From an uncultured Clostridia bacterium (lineage in GTDB: Bacteria; Bacillota; Clostridia; Lachnospirales; Anaerotignaceae), in NCBI GenBank assembly GCA_937888765.1, contig CALASU010000002.1:1-9077 (forward strand): a stretch of DNA of 9,077 bases, written 5' to 3'. The notes under the pieces are model-generated. The model worked only from the letters and a program-made list of their open reading frames with translations, did not search any database and had not been told where the DNA came from. The translations under genes and the position numbers were made by a program. Shown here one piece after another: positions 5,296 through 9,077 of the stretch (position 1 is its first letter; the number at the start of each line of letters is the position of its first letter).

Positions 5296-6132
5296 TTATT
5301 TTCTTGCCTTGCCGATCAGATATGTGACAAAGAACAGCACTGCCGCCGTGAGTACCATCGTTGCCCCTGCAGAGGTTGCCCATGTATAGGAGATACACAG
5401 CCCCATCACAGAAGAAACCAGACCGAAGATCGTTGCCATGCAGTGATAGCTTCTCGCACCATTTGTGATATTTCTTGCTGCCGCCGCCGGCAGGATCAGC
5501 AGAGAGTTAATCATCAGGATACCGACCCAGCGGATAGATACCATAACCGCTACCGCTACCATCATCACAAAGATATTTTCCACCAGAAGTACCTTTACCC
5601 CACGGCTTGCCGCCAGAGAGTGATTGACGCTGACCAGCAGAAGCTGATTATACAGCACTGCCCACAGCACATACGCCACAATCAGTACCAGAGCGATCAT
5701 AAGAAGGTCTTTCTGTCCGACTGTCAGAATATCACCTATTAAATAAGAAGAATATTTTGCAAAGCCGCCGCTTGCAGACAGAATCACGATACCCAGAGCC
5801 AATGCCGCAGAGGAAAACACGCTGATAACGGTATCCGAAGAAACCATATTCGCAGCTTTTACCTTTGTGATGACAAGTCCCAGAAAGATACCAAAGGCAA
5901 GCATTGCCAGCAAGGGATCCTCCAAGCCAAGCAGCACCCCAAGCCCGATTCCCGTAAAGGCACTGTGCCCCAGTGCATCGGAGAAGAATGCCATTTTATT
6001 ATTTACCGCCATTGTCCCCAGCAATGCAAACAAAGGGGCAATCAATACAGAGGCAAGAAAGGCATTTTTCATAAAATCATACTGAAACATGGAACCGGGC
6101 AGAAGCTCCATGAAGCTGTAAATCACTTCCAT
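5296..6132 (-). CDS. znuB: Zinc ABC transporter permease
   Basis: This 278-residue, very hydrophobic protein of the metal ABC-3 permease family (ZnuB/TroC/MntB type) forms the membrane channel for Zn2+ or a related metal. It has about eight membrane segments. Family stretches include NKMAFFSDALGHSAFTGIGLG (split here as NKMAFFSDALG then HSAFTGIGLG, about 45-65) and a late WVGILMINSLLILPAAAAR region (about 202-220). The start ATG lies inside the end of znuC (10-nt overlap) with GGAGG 7 nt upstream, a sign of translational coupling. It is the last gene of the znuACB operon. Zinc is favoured over manganese because of the His-rich binding protein next to it. Confidence 0.94.
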   Translation of the reverse strand: MEVIYSFMELLPGSMFQYDFMKNAFLASVLIAPLFALLGTMAVNNKMAFFSDALGHSAFTGIGLGVLLGLEDPLLAMLAFGIFLGLVITKVKAANMVSSDTVISVFSSAALALGIVILSASGGFAKYSSYLIGDILTVGQKDLLMIALVLIVAYVLWAVLYNQLLLVSVNHSLAASRGVKVLLVENIFVMMVAVAVMVSIRWVGILMINSLLILPAAAARNITNGARSYHCMATIFGLVSSVMGLCISYTWATSAGATMVLTAAVLFFVTYLIGKARK

Positions 6133-6881
6133 TCTGCCACCTCCTCTGCCGTAAAGCCGAATGCTTCCCGAAAGGCTTCCGTTTCAAAAACCATATTAGG
6201 GTCGCCCTGTTCCACCACTGTCTTATCCAATAAAACTGCTTTATCGGCATATTTACGAATCAGACCTAAGTCATGGGAAACCAACAAAACCGCCATGTGC
6301 TGCTGTTCTCTCAGTTCAGACACTCTTTTATAGAAGAGATCCAGCCCCGCCATATCAACACCGGAAACAGGCTCGTCCAGTACCAGCAGATCAGGAACAG
6401 GGTCTGTTGCCATTGCCAGAAGTACCCTCTGCAGTTCGCCGCCGCTCAATGCCCCCAGTCGACGGTCTGCCAGATAGCCGCAGTCCATTCTGTCAAGCAT
6501 GGTCTGAATCTGCTGTTTCATTTTTTTATTTCTGCCAAGCCATACAGGTCTGCCGCCCTTTGCCGCCGCAATCAGATCGGATACGGATACGGGCATACTT
6601 TTATCAAAATCCAGATGCTGTGGTACATACCCGATTTTCGGTACAGGCAGTACCTTGCCGTGATGGTCTGTAAAAGAAATCTTACCTTTATATTTTCGCT
6701 CACCTAAAAGCGTTTTTAATAATGTTGTCTTACCTGCCCCGTTTTTCCCGATCAGTGCAGTCAGCTCCCCGCAGTGAAAGGTCAGATTGACATTGTCCAG
6801 AAGGGTATCTTCTCCGCTGATTACGGTAATATCCTTCATTTCGATACTGCAAAGCCCACAGCTGTTGTGAATCCCTCTCAT
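6123..6881 (-). CDS. znuC: Zinc ABC transporter ATP-binding protein
   Basis: This 252-residue ATPase drives the ZnuB channel. All nucleotide-binding motifs are intact: Walker A GKNGAGKTT (45-53), Q-loop Q88, signature LSGGE (145-149), Walker B LLVLDE (165-170) and the switch histidine H203 in SHD. The start at 6881 is set by AAAGGAGG 7 nt upstream. In-frame TTG and ATG codons slightly earlier lie within or too close to this site. The N terminus before the ATPase core holds a short His and Cys segment (HNSCGLC, residues 5-11) of unknown role. The gene lies 27 bp after znuA and overlaps znuB, so the three form one operon. Confidence 0.94.
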   Translation of the reverse strand: MRGIHNSCGLCSIEMKDITVISGEDTLLDNVNLTFHCGELTALIGKNGAGKTTLLKTLLGERKYKGKISFTDHHGKVLPVPKIGYVPQHLDFDKSMPVSVSDLIAAAKGGRPVWLGRNKKMKQQIQTMLDRMDCGYLADRRLGALSGGELQRVLLAMATDPVPDLLVLDEPVSGVDMAGLDLFYKRVSELREQQHMAVLLVSHDLGLIRKYADKAVLLDKTVVEQGDPNMVFETEAFREAFGFTAEEVAEWK

Positions 6882-6908
6882 CTGCATTCCTCCTTTCAAT
6901 TCTTCGTT

Positions 6909-7859
6909 TTATTTCTGTTTTTCTTTCCAATATGTTTCAATTGCTTCTATATTGTTACGCATTCTTTCTGTATAAGAAAGATTTTCTGTATCCTGCGTTG
7001 TCAGAGGGTCTAATAAAACGATTTCTTCCCCCTGCTCTGCCGCCAGAACCTCAGCATATTTCTGCCCGTTGTCTGCCGCTGTCAGATAAAAACAGATTCC
7101 GTGTGCTTCTGCTTCCTCTGCCGCTTCTGCAAGTTCTCTTGCCGAAGGAATCTGGTATTCATCCGCAAATAATTCCACCGCAGGCTCCATATGGAACAGC
7201 TCCGCCAGATAGCCAAAGCCCTCATGGAATACCGCTGCAAATTCTTCTTCGGGCAAACCGATCGCTTCTGCCTGTTCATGCAGTTCATGCATTTCTTCAT
7301 GAAAGGCTTCTGCATTGGCATGAAATAATTCACTTTCTTCGGGCACACATTCCCCCAGAGCATGTGCAATGGCTTCTGTCTGCGCCGCCGCACGCTCGGG
7401 AGAAAGCCAGATATGCGGATTGCCTTCGTGGTCATGCCCTTCATGTGCATCTTCCGCTTCTTCTTCCTCATCTCCGTGATGGTGGTGGGCACCTGCTTCC
7501 AGAAGCTCTATCCCATGCGAAGTATCTATGATCTCCAGATTCGGATATCTTTCTAACGCCTGTTCCAGAAAGCTTTCCATCCCGCCGCCGTTGATGATCA
7601 GCACATCTGCATTTTCCAGAATCTTCATATCGGCAATCGTCAGTTCATAATCATGCAGACAGCCTGTCTGCGGCTGTGCCATGTTTAAAAGCTGTATCCC
7701 CTCTGCGCCTTGTGTTACCTCCTGTGCCAGAAGATAAACAGGATAAAAGCTGGATACCACCGTCAGTTTTTCTTCTTCTATTTTTGTATGCTGCGGACTG
7801 CACGCTGTCAGAAGCATTGACAGACAGAGCAGTCCGAGTGTTTTCCATTTCTGTTTCAT
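6909..7859 (-). CDS. znuA: Zinc ABC transporter substrate-binding lipoprotein
   Basis: This 316-residue cluster A-I (TroA/ZnuA-like) binding lipoprotein captures Zn2+ outside the membrane. The N terminus MKQKWKTLGLLCLSMLLTAC is a lipoprotein signal with lipobox LTAC, acylated at C20. Likely metal ligands are H69 (CLHDYE), H149 (PHIWLSP), H212 (FHEGFGYL) and D284 (LDPLTT). A His- and acid-rich loop (about 124-147, with AHHHHGDEEEE and EGHDHEGNPH) lies where zinc-specific members carry such a loop. Manganese-binding relatives generally lack it. The start is ATG with AGGAGG just upstream. It is the first gene of the operon, behind a promoter overlapped by TTGCAAA motifs that suggest zinc-responsive repression. 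Confidence 0.95.
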   Translation of the reverse strand: MKQKWKTLGLLCLSMLLTACSPQHTKIEEEKLTVVSSFYPVYLLAQEVTQGAEGIQLLNMAQPQTGCLHDYELTIADMKILENADVLIINGGGMESFLEQALERYPNLEIIDTSHGIELLEAGAHHHHGDEEEEAEDAHEGHDHEGNPHIWLSPERAAAQTEAIAHALGECVPEESELFHANAEAFHEEMHELHEQAEAIGLPEEEFAAVFHEGFGYLAELFHMEPAVELFADEYQIPSARELAEAAEEAEAHGICFYLTAADNGQKYAEVLAAEQGEEIVLLDPLTTQDTENLSYTERMRNNIEAIETYWKEKQK

Positions 7860-7871
7860 TCGTTCCTCCTA

Positions 7872-7918
7872 TTGCAAATCTTTTCCTTTCGGATTGCAAA
7901 CGCAAATGATTTGCAAAT
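7872..7918. promoter_or_regulatory. Candidate zinc-responsive operator cluster (TTGCAAA motifs)
   Basis: TTGCAAA occurs three times (7872-7878, 7894-7900, 7911-7917). Overlapping dyads are GCAAATGATTTGC (7902-7914), ATTTGCAAAT (7909-7918) and TTGC-AAAC-GCAA (7894-7905). They cover the predicted znuA transcription start and its leader up to the ribosome binding site, the usual position for a repressor. A Fur-family regulator such as Zur is the natural candidate. The motif is not the Bacillus Zur box as I know it, so the regulator's identity is inference. Confidence 0.65.
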
Positions 7919-7921
7919 AGA

Positions 7922-7950
7922 ATTTTATGTAACAACAACCCACTTGTCAA
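7922..7950 (-). promoter_or_regulatory. Promoter of the znuACB operon
   Basis: The minus strand has a consensus TTGACA (7945-7950), a 17-bp spacer and TAAAAT (7922-7927). The predicted start is near 7915, inside the TTGCAAA dyad cluster. The 5' leader is about 55 nt. Confidence 0.85.
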
Positions 7951-7972
7951 GAGATTCTTCTCTCTGTTATAG
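7944..7972 (+). promoter_or_regulatory. Candidate divergent promoter for the carbonic-anhydrase-like gene
   Basis: The plus strand has TTGTCA (7944-7949), a 17-bp spacer and TTATAG (7967-7972). Shifting to an 18-bp spacer gives TATAGT. Its -35 box overlaps the -35 of the znu promoter on the other strand, so the two promoters may compete for polymerase. The predicted leader is about 65 nt. Confidence 0.55.
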
Positions 7973-8043
7973 TCATAGAAAGGGAAATAAGAAATTTTCT
8001 CAAAAAAATAGTCAATTCCTGTTTTTAGAAAGGAGCAATCCCC

Positions 8044-8571
8044 ATGATCCGCAGATATAAAAATTTTGTACCCAAAGTCCCCGAATCCTGCTTCGTATTC
8101 CCCACCGCTGAAGTCATCGGCAGTGTAGAATGCGGGGAAAATGTTATTATCTACCCCGGCACGGTCGTGCGCGCAGGCTACGGTAAAATCACAATCGGCG
8201 ACAAGACCAACTTACAGGAAAATACAACCCTCCATGTAGAGGTTGGCTTTGATATTTCCATCGGCTCCGGCGTTACCATCGGACACAACTCCATCATCCA
8301 CGGCTGTACTATCCATGACAACGTACTGATCGGTATGGGTGCTATCATTCAGGAGGGTGCCGTGGTAGAAGAAAACTGCTTTATCGGCGCAGGTGCTGTG
8401 GTAAAACGCGGTATGCGTATCCCCGCAGGGCATATGGCATACGGCATTCCCTGCCGTGTCGTTCGCCCGATCACACAGGCAGAATATGATGAAATCCGTG
8501 TTTCTACAGCCGAGTATCAGGAATATATGGCAGAATATAAAAGACAGGAATCGGAGGACAAAGGATTTTAA
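8044..8571 (+). CDS. Gamma-carbonic anhydrase family protein
   Basis: This 175-residue left-handed beta-helix protein is built of hexapeptide repeats (I/V-G-x-x-x-x), visible from about residue 20 to 135. The three zinc ligands of the family are present as H64 (TTLHVE), H81 (IGHNS) and H86 (IIHGC). Further conserved residues R43, D53 and Q58 line up with those of the archaeal Cam active site. The length is that of the CamH/YrdA-like group, which lacks the acidic loop of Cam. Many such proteins show little carbonic anhydrase activity, so the reaction (CO2 to bicarbonate) is likely but not proven. The C-terminal helix (about 143-175) is polar. The start is ATG with AGGAG 8 nt upstream. It is divergent from the zinc uptake operon, which fits a zinc enzyme. 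No clear terminator follows; only weak AT-rich inverted repeats are seen up to 8650. Confidence 0.93.
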   Translation: MIRRYKNFVPKVPESCFVFPTAEVIGSVECGENVIIYPGTVVRAGYGKITIGDKTNLQENTTLHVEVGFDISIGSGVTIGHNSIIHGCTIHDNVLIGMGAIIQEGAVVEENCFIGAGAVVKRGMRIPAGHMAYGIPCRVVRPITQAEYDEIRVSTAEYQEYMAEYKRQESEDKGF

Positions 8572-8656
8572 AAAAAATCATCCTGCAAAAAACAAAGAAA
8601 AATCAACATTCTTTGCTCCTGCCATTCTTTTTCTGATAAAAATTGTGAAATATACC

Positions 8657-8685
8657 TTGCAAAAAGTTCTGTTCTGATATAAAAT
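8657..8685 (+). promoter_or_regulatory. Promoter of the ferredoxin gene
   Basis: TTGCAA (8657-8662) and TAAAAT (8680-8685) are 17 bp apart. The predicted start near 8692 leaves a leader of about 25 nt that contains AAGGAGGTG, so the gene is likely a separate, well-expressed unit. Confidence 0.72.
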
Positions 8686-8716
8686 GATTACAGAATGAAG
8701 AAGGAGGTGTTTTTCC

Positions 8717-8887
8717 ATGGCTCATAAAATCGGTCCCGAATGTATCGGTTGTGGTGCTTGCGCAGGTGGCTGCCCTACAGGTTGCATCGTTGAAGCTGGC
8801 GGTGTTTACGAAATCAAAGCTGCTGAATGTATCGACTGCGGTACATGCGCTGGTAACTGCCCTACAGGTGCTATCAAAGCAGAATAA
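8717..8887 (+). CDS. 2[4Fe-4S] ferredoxin, clostridial type
   Basis: This 56-residue electron carrier has two cluster motifs in tandem: C9-x2-C12-x2-C15-x3-C19-P and C38-x2-C41-x2-C44-x3-C48-P. The two halves repeat each other, with CPTG following each fourth cysteine. It would serve low-potential electron transfer in the cytoplasm, for example with pyruvate:ferredoxin oxidoreductase or hydrogenase. Such partners are not in this window. The length is that of the Clostridium pasteurianum type. An extra cysteine, C23, lies four residues after C19 and is not a standard ligand. The start is ATG with AAGGAGGTG about 8 nt upstream. The gene has its own promoter and terminator. Confidence 0.96.
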   Translation: MAHKIGPECIGCGACAGGCPTGCIVEAGGVYEIKAAECIDCGTCAGNCPTGAIKAE

Positions 8888-8899
8888 TCCTTACTTAAC

Positions 8900-8931
8900 A
8901 AAAAAAGTGAGTCTTACGACTCACTTTTTTT
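8900..8931 (+). terminator. Terminator of the ferredoxin gene (likely bidirectional)
   Basis: GTGAGTC (8907-8913), loop TTAC and GACTCAC (8918-8924) form a perfect stem, extended by seven A-U pairs on each side. The T-run (8925-8931) follows on the plus strand and the A-run (8900-8906) gives the same on the minus strand. It lies 13 bp after the ferredoxin stop. Confidence 0.95.
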
Positions 8932-8946
8932 CTTTTTGTAAAAACC

Positions 8947-9032
8947 GTGAGGCTCTGCCTCACACTCCGCAAGGGGAATGATTCCCCTTGACCCCCATTT
9001 TGAAATACAAATTTCAAAGAAATTTGTATTTC
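8947..9032. repeat. Composite palindromic intergenic repeat
   Basis: Three perfect palindromes follow one another: GTGAGGC-TCT-GCCTCAC (8947-8963), AAGGGGAAT-G-ATTCCCCTT (8971-8989), and a 14-bp arm pair GAAATACAAATTTC/GAAATTTGTATTTC with an AAA loop (9002-9032). A tail with CCTT/AAGG (9054-9066) runs to the window end. No reading frame is present. The wording of the first two blocks resembles intergenic repeats I know from clostridial genomes, but copy number cannot be judged here. Confidence 0.7.
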
Positions 9033-9077
9033 GTATAAAAAGTTTCGGTCAAGCCTTTTCATAAGGTAGCGGGAAAG

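Noticed and set aside
5280..5300. Possible terminator after znuB
   Set aside because: AATAAA/TTTATT pairing is weak, overlaps the stop codon and lacks a GC core.
6932..7531. Plus-strand frame of 199 codons opposite znuA
   Set aside because: The His/Leu/Pro-rich product is the complement of the acidic and His-rich parts of ZnuA, and no ribosome site is seen.
8555..8614. Possible terminator after the carbonic-anhydrase-like gene
   Set aside because: GGATTTT/AAAATCATCC and CAAAGAA/TTCTTTG are short, AT-rich and not followed by a T-run.

Overview
The window looks like chromosomal DNA of a Gram-positive anaerobe, most likely a clostridium (Lachnospiraceae or a relative). The evidence is strong GGAGG ribosome binding sites, near-consensus housekeeping promoters, many Rho-independent terminators, the order rpmG-secE-nusG-rplK-rplA-rplJ-rplL, a Firmicutes-type L10 leader, a small four-cysteine TSCPD protein and a clostridial 2[4Fe-4S] ferredoxin. 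The genus cannot be fixed from the sequence alone. No phage, plasmid, insertion sequence, CRISPR array, tRNA or rRNA gene was seen.

Layout in coordinate order. 1-57: a hairpin-rich intergenic end. 58-996 (minus): a Ca2+/cation antiporter. 1111-4797 (minus): a translation and transcription block, read from high to low coordinates. It begins with a promoter at 4769-4797, then rpmG, secE, nusG, rplK and rplA. A second, perfect-consensus promoter at 2300-2328 drives an L10 leader with an attenuator, followed by rplJ and rplL, and the block ends at a strong terminator (1111-1140). 4956-5207 (minus): a TSCPD-domain protein of unknown role. 5296-7859 (minus): a zinc uptake operon, znuA-znuC-znuB. 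7860-8043: a divergent regulatory region with a cluster of TTGCAAA motifs. 8044-8571 (plus): a gamma-carbonic-anhydrase-like protein. 8717-8887 (plus): ferredoxin. 8947-9077: a palindrome-rich intergenic repeat cut by the window end.

The ribosomal block shows three control layers. RNA mimics of the 23S L1-binding site sit just upstream of both rplK and rplA, which suggests feedback by L1. An L10-leader attenuator precedes rplJL. The operon's first promoter lies inside the loop of a terminator-shaped inverted repeat, so read-through RNA from the upstream gene could be stopped while RNA started at the inner promoter is spared. The zinc operon has its own promoter overlapped at the start point by dyads that look like a repressor operator, and it shares its promoter region with the divergent carbonic-anhydrase-like gene.

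Two genes, rpmG (TTG start, 49 codons) and the ferredoxin (56 codons), are easy to miss with length- or ATG-based gene calling. Nothing here is clearly an undescribed system. The most interesting signals are regulatory: the nested promoter/terminator, the paired L1 mimics, the zinc operator cluster and the end-of-window repeat.
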